From assembly GCA_023664605.1 (NCBI GenBank), contig JAMPFF010000017.1, positions 1-53,093 of the forward strand: a stretch of 53,093 bases of DNA. Reading direction: 5' to 3'. This document shows, in pieces, positions 1 through 8,099 of the stretch. Under the pieces are notes generated by a model. The model was not told the DNA's origin. It saw nothing but the letters and a program-made list of their open reading frames with translations, and ran no database searches. The stretch is from Clostridium sp. (GTDB lineage Bacteria > Bacillota > Clostridia > Lachnospirales > Lachnospiraceae). The translations under genes and the position numbers were made by a program. The first letter of the stretch is position 1. Each line of letters starts with the position of its first letter.

Positions 1-1
1 C

Positions 2-394
2 ACTATAATAGATGATTATGCGCATCATCCCACAGAAATTACTGCAACTTTAAATGCGGCCCAAAATTATCCCCATAAAACCATCTGGTGCGTATTTCAG
101 CCGCACACTTATACAAGAACAAAAGCGTTTCTTCCCGAATTTGCAAAAGCTTTGTCTGTTTCCGACGAAATTATTCTGGCGGATATCTATGCGGCCAGGG
201 AAAAAGACACTCTTGGTATCAGCTCTCAGACGCTGCAGGAAGAAATACGAAATATCGGACACGAATGTTACTATTTTTCCTCGTTTGAAGAAATTGAAAA
301 TTTCGTTTTGAAAAATTGCACAAGTGGAGATTTGTTGATAACTATGGGAGCCGGGGATGTCGTAAAAATCGGAGAAAATCTTTTACAAAAATAA
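2..394 (+). CDS. murC: UDP-N-acetylmuramate--L-alanine ligase, C-terminal part
   Basis: This is the last ~130 codons of a gene that begins upstream of the window. The enzyme adds L-alanine to UDP-MurNAc in the cytoplasmic stage of peptidoglycan synthesis. The in-frame translation from base 2 includes DDYAHHPTEI, the Mur-ligase motif at the start of the C-terminal domain, then a VFQPHTYTRT stretch typical of MurC, and ends with a GAGDV motif as in full-length MurC. The N-terminal and ATP-binding domains are outside the window. It ends directly at a DnaA-box and terminator region and is probably transcribed separately from the replication genes downstream. Confidence 0.93.
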   Translation, partial: TIIDDYAHHPTEITATLNAAQNYPHKTIWCVFQPHTYTRTKAFLPEFAKALSVSDEIILADIYAAREKDTLGISSQTLQEEIRNIGHECYYFSSFEEIENFVLKNCTSGDLLITMGAGDVVKIGENLLQK

Positions 395-499
395 TTATCC
401 ACAATATCCACAGAAAAGAAAGTTTTTTCTCTTTTCTTTTTCTGTGGATATTTTTTACGATTGTTTCATGATTTTGTTCTCCTATACACATTATCCACA
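395..499. promoter_or_regulatory. Cluster of DnaA-box-like 9-mers
   Basis: Perfect TTATCCACA boxes lie at 395-403 and 491-499. Each abuts a near-match: ATATCCACA at 404-412 and CTATACACA at 482-490. An inverted copy, TGTGGATAT, is at 443-451. The DnaA-box consensus is TTATNCACA. Five boxes in 105 bases, two pairs in direct tandem, sit just upstream of a DnaD-like gene and a helicase-loader gene, so control by DnaA is a reasonable inference. The 404-412 and 443-451 copies also form the stem of the murC terminator, so part of the cluster may reflect that hairpin. Confidence 0.6.
404..456 (+). terminator. Rho-independent terminator after murC
   Basis: A long, nearly perfect stem pairs 404-421 with roughly 433-451, around a T-rich loop, and is followed by a T-run at 449-456. 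The bottom of the stem is made of two inverted DnaA-box-like 9-mers. Confidence 0.8.
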
Positions 500-563
500 A
501 CATGAAGAAGAATATTCGCTTTTTTGTTTCTGTCAAAATGACTATATCTTTTTAAATTTTCTC

Positions 564-573
564 ATGCTATAAT
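564..573 (+). promoter_or_regulatory. Extended -10 promoter for the dnaD-like/dnaC genes
   Basis: TATAAT at 568-573 is preceded by TG one base upstream (ATGCTATAAT), an extended -10 element. No good -35 hexamer is seen. It lies 33 bases before the start codon of the DnaD-like gene and just after the DnaA-box cluster. Confidence 0.5.
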
Positions 574-605
574 TCATCTTACTTCATGAATGCGGGGTTA
601 TAGAA

Positions 606-1664
606 ATGAGTCATTTAACGATTTACCAGGATAATTATACGGACGCTACGGTGATTTCCAACCGTTTTATAGATGAATATATGAAAGCTGCCAATGACGC
701 GCAGCTTAAAATCTATCTGTATCTGATTCGCATGATGAGCGCAAGGCTCTCTACCAGCGTTTCCAATATTGCCGATATCTTTAACTATACGGAAAAAGAT
801 GTGCTGCGCGCCCTGAAATACTGGGAGAAAAATAAACTGCTCACCTTAGATTATGATGACTCCAAAAATTTGACCGGCATCCATCTTTTGGATTTGAATT
901 CAAGCTTTTCTGCCTCCACGCCCGTTGCGGAATCGGCGGCTCCGATGTACGTGCTTCCGATTTCCTCCAAAACGCCTGCTGCGGAAAAAGAAACGCATGA
1001 AGAAAATCCTTATGAAAAGCCGTCCTATACGTTAGACCAGCTAAAGGCTTTTAAATCGGACGAGGCCACTTCCCGTCTGCTGTTTATCACGGAGCAGTAT
1101 TTAAAAAAGACATTAAGCGCAAACGAGATGAAATCCATCCTCTTTATTTCGGACAGGCTTGGTTTTTCGGAAGATTTAATCGATTATTTAATCCAGTACT
1201 GCGTAGACCATGGCAAGAAAGATTTAAGATATATCGAAAAAGTTGCCATCAACTGGGCGCAGGAGGGCGTTACAACGCCGGAACAGGCTACCCGTTATGT
1301 ACATAAATATGATAAGACGGTCTATGACATTATGAAAGCGCTTGGTAAATCCAACGCGCCCACACAGGCGGAGATATCCTATATCACCCGTTGGACGAAA
1401 GAATTTGCCTTTGAATTTGACGTTATCAATGCAGCCTGTGAAAAAACGGTTCTCGCCACGGACAAACACCGTTTTGAATATGCCGACAGTATTTTGAACA
1501 ACTGGTTCAAAGCAGGCATTCATCATAAACGGGATATTCAGGCGGCCGAAAACCAGTTTCGGCAGAATAAAACCGTTAAAACGCTCTCGGCCAACAAATT
1601 TAACCAGTTTAAACAGAATCAATACGACTTTGACGAACTGGAACAAGAACTTCTCAGCAATTAA
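606..1664 (+). CDS. DnaD-like replication initiation protein
   Basis: A 352-residue protein. The N-terminal ~80 residues look like a winged helix (RFIDEYMKAANDAQLKIYLY, then a helix typical of DnaD/DnaB-N domains), followed by a variable linker. Around residues 160-230 and 235-315 are two DnaB/DnaD C-terminal-type repeats; the second carries ITRWTKEFAFEFDVINAAC. In Firmicutes such proteins help load the replicative helicase at origins and restarted forks. The gene is followed 18 bases later by the helicase-loader ATPase, which supports this role. The start has only a weak upstream GGGG as ribosome site. The family is clear; whether it is a strict orthologue of DnaD or of Bacillus DnaB is not. 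Confidence 0.85.
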   Translation: MSHLTIYQDNYTDATVISNRFIDEYMKAANDAQLKIYLYLIRMMSARLSTSVSNIADIFNYTEKDVLRALKYWEKNKLLTLDYDDSKNLTGIHLLDLNSSFSASTPVAESAAPMYVLPISSKTPAAEKETHEENPYEKPSYTLDQLKAFKSDEATSRLLFITEQYLKKTLSANEMKSILFISDRLGFSEDLIDYLIQYCVDHGKKDLRYIEKVAINWAQEGVTTPEQATRYVHKYDKTVYDIMKALGKSNAPTQAEISYITRWTKEFAFEFDVINAACEKTVLATDKHRFEYADSILNNWFKAGIHHKRDIQAAENQFRQNKTVKTLSANKFNQFKQNQYDFDELEQELLSN

Positions 1665-1682
1665 TTTTAAAGGAGCATCGCC

Positions 1683-2654
1683 GTGTCTTTGACAAACACA
1701 CAGTATGATACCATACTCCGTGACTATGAAAACAGACAACTGCATAACCGCCATGAACTGGAACGCAGAACTGCTTATGTTTATGAACAGATTCCCGGTT
1801 ACCGCGGTCTGGACGATAAAATCGCCTCCGTTTCCGTCTCTTATGGGAAAAAATATCTGGACGGCGACGAGAACGCTATGGAGGAATTAAAATCCATACT
1901 GGCCGAGATTGCGGCACAGAAAAAAACACTTATGGAAAATGCCGGGCTTCCGGCGGATTATCTGGCTCCGGTCTATACCTGTCCGGATTGTCAGGACACC
2001 GGCTATATCGGCTCCCAAAAATGCCATTGCTTCCGGCAGGCTATGATTACGCTTTTATACGAGCAGTCCAATATCCGCGAAATGCTGCAAAGCGAGAATT
2101 TTCAGTCGCTATCCTATGAATATTATGAAAATGAGCATTTATCACACTTTAAAAATGCGGTCGTAACCTGCCAGAATTTTATCAAAAATTTCAATTCCGA
2201 CTACCATAATCTGTTTTTTTATGGTACAGTGGGAACGGGGAAATCATTCTTATCCAACTGCGTTGCCAAGGAACTGATTGAGAGCGGACACTCCGTTATC
2301 TATTTCAGCGCAGCCGGTCTTTTTGAATTGCTATCCAAATATTCTTTTGATTACAAAAACAGAGAAGACCAGAAATCTCGTTATACTGACCTTTATCAGT
2401 GCGACTTGTTGATTATTGACGATTTGGGTACGGAACTGACAAACCAGTTTGTCGCTTCCCAGCTTTTTTCTCTGCTGAACGAACGCCATATGGGAAAAAA
2501 GGCTACCATCATTTCCACCAATTTATCGCTGGAAGAACTACGGAACCGGTACTCTGACCGTATCTTTTCCCGTATTACCAGTCATTATGAAATTTGTAAA
2601 CTGACCGGACCCGATATCCGCATGTACAAAAAACGATTACTGAACAGAAAGTGA
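1683..2654 (+). CDS. dnaC: Helicase loader, DnaC/DnaI-type AAA+ ATPase
   Basis: A 323-residue protein starting with GTG, placed 7 bases after AAAGGAG. The N-terminal ~95 residues are helical; a Cys cluster follows (C100, C103, C114, C116), like the zinc-binding module of DnaI. The AAA+ ATPase has Walker A GTVGTGKS (181-188), Walker B LLIIDDLGTE (~242-251) and a sensor-type ISTNLS. Such loaders deliver the DnaB hexamer (also encoded here, 47640-48983) to single-stranded DNA. It is co-transcribed with the DnaD-like gene, and prs follows 10 bases after its stop. The name dnaI would be equally proper. Confidence 0.9.
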   Translation: MSLTNTQYDTILRDYENRQLHNRHELERRTAYVYEQIPGYRGLDDKIASVSVSYGKKYLDGDENAMEELKSILAEIAAQKKTLMENAGLPADYLAPVYTCPDCQDTGYIGSQKCHCFRQAMITLLYEQSNIREMLQSENFQSLSYEYYENEHLSHFKNAVVTCQNFIKNFNSDYHNLFFYGTVGTGKSFLSNCVAKELIESGHSVIYFSAAGLFELLSKYSFDYKNREDQKSRYTDLYQCDLLIIDDLGTELTNQFVASQLFSLLNERHMGKKATIISTNLSLEELRNRYSDRIFSRITSHYEICKLTGPDIRMYKKRLLNRK

Positions 2655-2664
2655 GGATTTTCGC

Positions 2665-3849
2665 ATGGCAAAGCGCGAAGAAAAAAGAAACCTGGAAACC
2701 ATCCCCGTCGGCTCCCTCGGCATTATTCCGTTAGAGGGCTGCAAGACATTGGGTGAAAAAGTAGACTACTATCTCGTAAAATGGCGGGCAGAGCGGGAAA
2801 GCGAACATAAAGACAGCCTTGCTTTTACCGGCTATCAGAGAGATTCCTATATTCTGGATGCAGAGGTACCCAGATTCGGCTCTGGTGAGGCAAAAGGCAT
2901 TATCAAACAGTCCGTCCGCGGCACCGACTTATATATACTGGTCGATGTTGCTAATTACAGCCTGACCTATTCTTTGTGCGGGCATCAAAATCATATGTCC
3001 CCTGACGACCATTATCAGGATTTGAAGCGCATTATCGCCGCTGTCGGCGGCAGAGCCAGAAGAATTACCGTTATCATGCCTTTTTTGTATGAAAGCAGAC
3101 AGAACAAGAGAACGTCGAGAGAATCCCTTGACTGCGCTCTCGCTTTACAGGAAATGGTAAATATGGGCGTTGATAACATCATTACTTTTGATGCACACGA
3201 CGCCAGAGTGCAGAACGCCATCCCGCTGCATGGTTTTGAAACCGTACAGCCTGCCTATCAGTTTATCAAAGGACTTTTAAACAATGTAAAAGACTTAAAT
3301 ATCGACAGCAGCCATATGATGGTTATCAGCCCCGACGAAGGCGGTATGAGCAGAGCCATCTATATGGCGAACGTTTTGGGTCTGGATATCGGTATGTACT
3401 ATAAGAGAAAAGACTACACGCGCGTTATAAACGGGCGCAATCCCGTCGTTGCACACGAATTTCTGGGAAGCAGCGTGGAAGGCAAAGATATGATTATTAT
3501 AGACGACATGATTTCTTCCGGTGAAAGTGTGCTCGAAGTTGCCGCCGCCCTCAAAGCGAGAAAAGCGGGTCGCATTTTCGTATGCTCCACTTTTGGTCTT
3601 TTCACGGCAGGTCTTGACCGTTTTGACAAGGCTTATGAAAAAGGAACCATTGACAGGATTCTGACGACCAATCTGATTTATCAGCCGCCGGAATTGTTAA
3701 AGCGCGAATGGTACATTAACTGTGATTTGAGTAAATATATCGCCTATCTGATTGATACGTTAAACCACGATTCTTCTATCAGCGACCTGCTCAATCCGGT
3801 GGAACGTATCCACTCTTTTGTAGCAAAATATCAGGCGGGGGAATTATAA
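2665..3849 (+). CDS. prs: Ribose-phosphate pyrophosphokinase
   Basis: A 394-residue PRPP synthetase; it makes 5-phosphoribosyl diphosphate from ribose 5-phosphate and ATP for nucleotide, His, Trp and NAD synthesis. Visible motifs are MPFLYESRQNKRTSRESLDC in the ATP/Mg region, TFDAHD, VISPDEGG and the PRPP-binding loop MIIIDDMISSGES (~residues 274-286). It is longer than the ~315-residue classical Prs and has an added N-terminal segment and a C-terminal tail, as in the longer clostridial form. The start has GAGGA about 7 bases upstream. Only 10 bases separate it from dnaC, so it probably shares that transcript. Confidence 0.92.
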   Translation: MAKREEKRNLETIPVGSLGIIPLEGCKTLGEKVDYYLVKWRAERESEHKDSLAFTGYQRDSYILDAEVPRFGSGEAKGIIKQSVRGTDLYILVDVANYSLTYSLCGHQNHMSPDDHYQDLKRIIAAVGGRARRITVIMPFLYESRQNKRTSRESLDCALALQEMVNMGVDNIITFDAHDARVQNAIPLHGFETVQPAYQFIKGLLNNVKDLNIDSSHMMVISPDEGGMSRAIYMANVLGLDIGMYYKRKDYTRVINGRNPVVAHEFLGSSVEGKDMIIIDDMISSGESVLEVAAALKARKAGRIFVCSTFGLFTAGLDRFDKAYEKGTIDRILTTNLIYQPPELLKREWYINCDLSKYIAYLIDTLNHDSSISDLLNPVERIHSFVAKYQAGEL

Positions 3850-3891
3850 AAATCGGAACGAAACAGCAAGGTACTCTGACGGGGTGACGCA

Positions 3892-6822
3892 ATGTTATTG
3901 TTAAAAGCAAATCCGGAATTAAAAAAAGTATTTGGAACATTAGTAAAAGCAATGAAAGTGCCTGTCACATGGACAGATACTTTTATCATAATGAACAATA
4001 ATTTGATACTGGCAGGCGATATCCGTTCCCTGATTTTCGATTTTGACAATAAAAAAGTATCTACCAACATTATAGAAGTTCCCGCCAGGAGCGCACAGTT
4101 GGAAAGTATGCCAAGCGACACGCTGTTAAATAATGTCATGAATATGATACTGTACGCTTTCGGCAAATGGGGCGCTATCAATGTGAAAGTTGATAAGGAT
4201 TATGCCGCCCTTAACGCCTTATTTGAAAATGTGCTTCGTCCGGTCAGCATAGAGCCGGGATTTAGCGCGCAAAATTTTCGTTTTTTTAAAGAAGGCATAC
4301 AAATCACCTATGAAGATACCATGCTCGCCATTTTAAGGCTTCTGAAAAATGAAGGAAAATTAAAAGAAGGACAAAGTCTGGCAACTTCCGAAAGCAGGCC
4401 GCAGGAGGAATCTTCCGATACGGACGAAACGATACAGGATAGCGCAGGGCAAAGAAAAATCGAAGAAACGGAAGACGATTACGATTATCAAATCGGTCTC
4501 TGGCACAATCTATGTTGGAAAAAAGCGGCATATGATTTCCACAAATCCCCCCAGACAGAAGAAGATACTGTAAAATCCAGAATCGGACGTGATTTTTACA
4601 TTACCAATTATATATGCCCCAACTGCGGGCAAAAATTATATCTTGGCGTATATCCCACCGACAGGGAACTGCTTATTGATACGGAGGAAGGACGTGTCTT
4701 TATGGCGCGTACTTATGCCTGTGATGAATGTAATACGCTCTATACGCCCCGTCCGGGAAAACTATTACAGGAGGGCGACGTCTATCATTTACAGTTTGAC
4801 GAGGACAGAATCGCCTATGAAGACTATCTGGATATCTTAGGCGATAAGGCCGCCCGCACTACCAACTACAAATTTAACGAATTTGAATCCGAACGCGGTA
4901 AAAAAACAAATGCGGAAACAGCCGGTGAAGTAACAACGGACAACAACAATAATGTATCATATGACACGTATAACGCAGCAGAGCGCGTATTAGATGACGC
5001 CCCAGCCGACGATATCCCGTCCGCTCATGCTTCCGGCTTAAAAGCCATAAAAAAACGGCTTTCTAAAAATACGGCAAAGCAGAATATGGAAACCGCTCCG
5101 GTGACAAGCGACGACTATCCGGCTCCTGACTCACGAAATGACTCCCAAAGCGAACCGCCTCATGCAGAAAATACGGATATATCCGGCATAGAAAAAACGG
5201 CACATACGACACCGGGTTCCACTCCGGCAGAACCTGCTCCGGACACATCCTACCTCACTCAGAAGTCAACCGATGAATTGAAATCTATCCTGGAGCATTT
5301 GGAGCGTTCCGATAAAGCCTCCCTGTCACAATTCGGTGTCAGCGCTCCGAACAGTGAGTATATTGATATGGTAACGGATATTCTCCGTGAGAAACTGACG
5401 GCCAAATATGATGCCCGTATGGGCGTTTTAAACAGACTCTCTTTTAAGCAGCTTGCCGATTTGAGAAAGCAGATTACCAAAGAAACCGTCTTTTCCGATG
5501 AAGAAAAGGATAAATACAGGAAAAAAATCGATAATCTCTTATATGAAGCAGAGGCCAACGCCTTAAAACAAAAGGTAGAGGAATGCAGAAATAAATCTTA
5601 TGCGGAAATCGAACAGATGATAGACTATGTAGAAAGCCGCGAGATATTGGACGAATTAAAACAGGAAACCATTCAAAAACTAAAAACCTTAAAGGCAAGC
5701 CGCGCCGTTCGGGAAGTAGAACATCTCTTAACGCAGATGCCTGTCAATATCAACAGACAACAGCTTGCCGTTTATTTAGACAAACTTGACCAATACAAGG
5801 AAGTGGACTTAACGCCATACCGCAGGCAACTGGAAGAGCGGAAAAACATGGCAGAGATAGAAGAAATATCCACAATGGTGAAACGCAGCGAAAAAAAAGA
5901 CCGAATTTCCCTGTGGAACTTGTATGAACAATTACAGCAGCTTGATTACAGCAAGGAAAATAAAGAACCGTTCCTCGAAAAGATATATGATAAAATCCGC
6001 AGAATGGACGAAGCCAAAATCGAAAAAATCTGCCCCAGCCTTGTGACCTTTTCTTTCTCGGAAGGGCTGGATATGTATGAGCAGATTAAAAAAGGTGTCT
6101 TTTTACCGGAATTAAAAACCAATACGCTGGAAATGATTCAACGCCGTCTTACGAAGTTAAAAACCGATGAAAGCGTCCAGCTGATGCGGAAACTGAAGAA
6201 AAATATGGAAGAAAAACTTTCCGATAGAAGCGGCCTATACTTCTACGACGCGCGGGAAGAACTAAAAAGAGCGCAGAATGCGGCCTCACAAAGCGCTGTA
6301 TCGGAAAATGAGGAAAACGACGGAAACGAAAGCCCGGAACGCATGGAAGAAGAAAATGCCAAGGCCGCTATGCGGCGCGCCATTAACGGTTATGCCTCTT
6401 CCAGAGACCAGTATGAATACCCTCTGATGGTCTGCGACAGTTCCCGCGCCGGGAACGGCAAGGAGGGATTCGTCCTTACGCCCGACCACATTTTCTGCCA
6501 TACTTTTTTAAATTCCAATATTGTTGCCGTTGCAGATATTGATACCATTAAGGCCAATAAAAAACTATTCGGCAAGGGTGTTTTTGTAACGACCTTTACC
6601 GGCGAAAAGATAAAACTGCCAAACGCCGTTAATACCAAAAACTGGAAAGCCTTTTCGGAAGTTCTGGACAGCTTTGCCGATTATCTTCAGGAAAAGCCGG
6701 AATCCAGAAGCATTGAATATATGTCGAAAGAAAAACACGACATTATACACTGTTACCGTTGCGGCTACGCCTATAAGGGCGGCAATGTCTGTCCGAAATG
6801 CGGCAGTAAAATGAATAAATAG
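3892..6822 (+). CDS. Large zinc-ribbon, coiled-coil protein of unknown function
   Basis: A 976-residue protein I do not recognise. Residues 1-155 form a globular domain. A charged linker follows, then a zinc ribbon with C242/C245 and C277/C280. Residues ~330-460 are low-complexity, rich in Ser, Pro, Glu and Asp. Residues ~465-820 are highly charged and helical, probably coiled coil. Near 845-940 is a compact domain (VLTPDHIFCHTFL...) that resembles a PH-like or YokE-type fold, and the protein ends in a second short zinc ribbon, C954/C957 and C967/C970. There is no signal peptide or membrane segment, so it is probably cytoplasmic. It follows prs by 42 bases and may be in its operon. A scaffold or nucleic-acid-associated role is a guess. 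Confidence 0.75.
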   Translation: MLLLKANPELKKVFGTLVKAMKVPVTWTDTFIIMNNNLILAGDIRSLIFDFDNKKVSTNIIEVPARSAQLESMPSDTLLNNVMNMILYAFGKWGAINVKVDKDYAALNALFENVLRPVSIEPGFSAQNFRFFKEGIQITYEDTMLAILRLLKNEGKLKEGQSLATSESRPQEESSDTDETIQDSAGQRKIEETEDDYDYQIGLWHNLCWKKAAYDFHKSPQTEEDTVKSRIGRDFYITNYICPNCGQKLYLGVYPTDRELLIDTEEGRVFMARTYACDECNTLYTPRPGKLLQEGDVYHLQFDEDRIAYEDYLDILGDKAARTTNYKFNEFESERGKKTNAETAGEVTTDNNNNVSYDTYNAAERVLDDAPADDIPSAHASGLKAIKKRLSKNTAKQNMETAPVTSDDYPAPDSRNDSQSEPPHAENTDISGIEKTAHTTPGSTPAEPAPDTSYLTQKSTDELKSILEHLERSDKASLSQFGVSAPNSEYIDMVTDILREKLTAKYDARMGVLNRLSFKQLADLRKQITKETVFSDEEKDKYRKKIDNLLYEAEANALKQKVEECRNKSYAEIEQMIDYVESREILDELKQETIQKLKTLKASRAVREVEHLLTQMPVNINRQQLAVYLDKLDQYKEVDLTPYRRQLEERKNMAEIEEISTMVKRSEKKDRISLWNLYEQLQQLDYSKENKEPFLEKIYDKIRRMDEAKIEKICPSLVTFSFSEGLDMYEQIKKGVFLPELKTNTLEMIQRRLTKLKTDESVQLMRKLKKNMEEKLSDRSGLYFYDAREELKRAQNAASQSAVSENEENDGNESPERMEEENAKAAMRRAINGYASSRDQYEYPLMVCDSSRAGNGKEGFVLTPDHIFCHTFLNSNIVAVADIDTIKANKKLFGKGVFVTTFTGEKIKLPNAVNTKNWKAFSEVLDSFADYLQEKPESRSIEYMSKEKHDIIHCYRCGYAYKGGNVCPKCGSKMNK

Positions 6823-6860
6823 CGCTTGCAAAATATTATAAAACATTTTACAATAAATAC

Positions 6861-6925
6861 CGTCAGTTCGAGACCTTCCTGACGAAAGGAATCGTGAGCG
6901 ATTCCTTTAAACAAAACTAAAGGAG
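6861..6925 (+). promoter_or_regulatory. Candidate preQ1-family riboswitch in the queT leader
   Basis: A 6-bp stem (6861-6866 with 6879-6884) encloses a 12-base loop, TTCGAGACCTTC. A perfect 10-bp hairpin follows (6885-6894 with 6899-6908, TGAG loop), then an A-rich tail into the Shine-Dalgarno sequence, AAAGGAG (6919-6925). CCTT in the first loop (6874-6877) can pair with AAGG of the Shine-Dalgarno, giving an H-type pseudoknot that would hide it. Stem, pseudoknot loop, inserted hairpin and ribosome site in this order resemble preQ1-II/III riboswitches, which control queT-type genes. The conserved bases of a named class were not matched. Confidence 0.5.
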
Positions 6926-6934
6926 AATTAAAAA

Positions 6935-7483
6935 ATGAAAATGCAAAACTCACAGACGGTTCCTGTAAGAACCGTCCATTCCCATGCGCTGTTCATGACG
7001 CAGGCGGCCATGATTGCCGCCGTCTACATTGTGCTGACTCTAATCGCCAATGCTTTCGGCCTTGCCAACCACGTAATACAGGTTCGTATTTCGGAGGCGC
7101 TCGCTATCCTGCCTTATTTTACCCCGACTGCCATACCCGGACTCGTTATCGGCTGTTTTATCAGTAATATTTTGACGGGCTGTATCCTGCCTGATATTAT
7201 CTTTGGCAGTTTGGCTACACTGATTGGCGCATTAGGCACTTACGCTCTCAGAAAATGGAAATGGTGCGCATCGGTTCCCCCTATCCTCGCCAATACCCTT
7301 ATTGTTCCTCTCGTGTTAATCTATGGTTACGGATTGCTGCCGGAAGGCTTTTCCACAGCATACTGCTATGGCTACTATGCGCTGACTGTCGGCATCGGAG
7401 AATTTATCTCCTGCGGTATATTGGGTATGATTCATTTATTCACTCTGGAAAAATATGCTGATAAGATTTTCTTCAAAGTGTAA
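6935..7483 (+). CDS. queT: QueT-type queuosine-precursor transporter (ECF S component)
   Basis: A 182-residue hydrophobic protein with about five to six membrane segments. The stretch QVRISEALAILPYFTP and the segment around PGLVIGCFISN match the QueT family (COG4708), membrane S components that import queuosine precursors such as preQ1 and work with a shared ECF energizing module. The ECF A and T genes at 34.1-36.6 kb could supply this but are probably linked to another S component. The start is ATG with AGGAG 9 bases upstream; that Shine-Dalgarno lies in the candidate riboswitch. It is a single gene followed by its own terminator. Confidence 0.87.
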   Translation: MKMQNSQTVPVRTVHSHALFMTQAAMIAAVYIVLTLIANAFGLANHVIQVRISEALAILPYFTPTAIPGLVIGCFISNILTGCILPDIIFGSLATLIGALGTYALRKWKWCASVPPILANTLIVPLVLIYGYGLLPEGFSTAYCYGYYALTVGIGEFISCGILGMIHLFTLEKYADKIFFKV

Positions 7484-7544
7484 TTTATCGTTTATCCTTT
7501 TCCCAATATTTCATGAAATTACCAAAAATAGCAGTAAAAAGGGC

Positions 7545-7573
7545 AAAAATGGCGTATAACCGCCATTTTTTTA
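7545..7573 (+). terminator. Terminator after queT
   Basis: A perfect 10-bp stem, AAAAATGGCG (7545-7554) with CGCCATTTTT (7561-7570), has a 6-base loop and ends in T residues. The A-rich 5' arm means it could also work on the opposite strand. Confidence 0.85.
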
Positions 7574-7649
7574 ATCGTATGATTATGCTATCATATAAAT
7601 AGATTAATGCTAAGACAAGTTATCATCCAACAGAAGAGGAAAATTAGAA

Positions 7650-8081
7650 ATGTTCGGGAGAGCCAAAAAAATGTCTATATTATTAAAAGATTTATTATCA
7701 GAAATAAGCGTTGCCATTTGTAACGCAAATTCCATCATGGAAGAATCCGCCCTCAATCAATATATGATGCAGGGATTCCAAAAAGAAGGGATTCATCCTG
7801 ATTGTTATACCCCTTTAACGATTGCTATGTCGCTTCCGGGTCAGGATACGACGCAGCAGATACCGGTATCTGCCCTGCTGCATAATACCAGTATGCGCTT
7901 AGAGCAGGTGGATATGAAACTTAAATTTAAACTGTTTGAAGAAAACGGTGATATTAAGGTGTTTTGTATGCCCGATAAGGCAGCGGACGAAACTTTAAAT
8001 GAACTGACATTGCAGTTTAAAAATACCGCTTCAGCAGAAGGTATTGCAAGAATTACCGATACTTATATGAAAAAAATATAA
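7650..8081 (+). CDS. DUF2589-like small protein, first gene of a three-gene group
   Basis: A 143-residue protein without signal peptide or membrane segment. Its pattern IPVSALLHNTSMRLEQVDMK, continuing into a beta-strand, lines up with the core of the DUF2589 protein encoded next (PLLSLVPVPAFTMDELTVDF), and the N-terminal helix also resembles the helix before that core. I read it as a small diverged member of the same fold; this comes from alignment by eye. The first ATG has AGAGGA about 9 bases upstream; a second start at 7671 with GGGAG upstream is also possible. It is separated by 18 bases from the next gene. Confidence 0.6.
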   Translation: MFGRAKKMSILLKDLLSEISVAICNANSIMEESALNQYMMQGFQKEGIHPDCYTPLTIAMSLPGQDTTQQIPVSALLHNTSMRLEQVDMKLKFKLFEENGDIKVFCMPDKAADETLNELTLQFKNTASAEGIARITDTYMKKI

Positions 8082-8099
8082 AAACAGGAGGTATGTATT

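Noticed and set aside
395-499. Chromosomal oriC
   Set aside because: The boxes are few and no dnaA or dnaN gene is nearby; only a DnaA-bound control or titration site is proposed.
1224-1754. 176-residue reverse-strand ORF
   Set aside because: It lies entirely over the DnaD-like and dnaC genes, has no ribosome site, and its translation looks like a shadow of the real coding frame.
6909-6925. Canonical preQ1-I riboswitch because of the AAACAAAACTAA-like tail
   Set aside because: In preQ1-I the tail directly follows the P1 stem. Here a 24-base hairpin lies between them, and loop bases do not match the usual TTCTAGC-type core.
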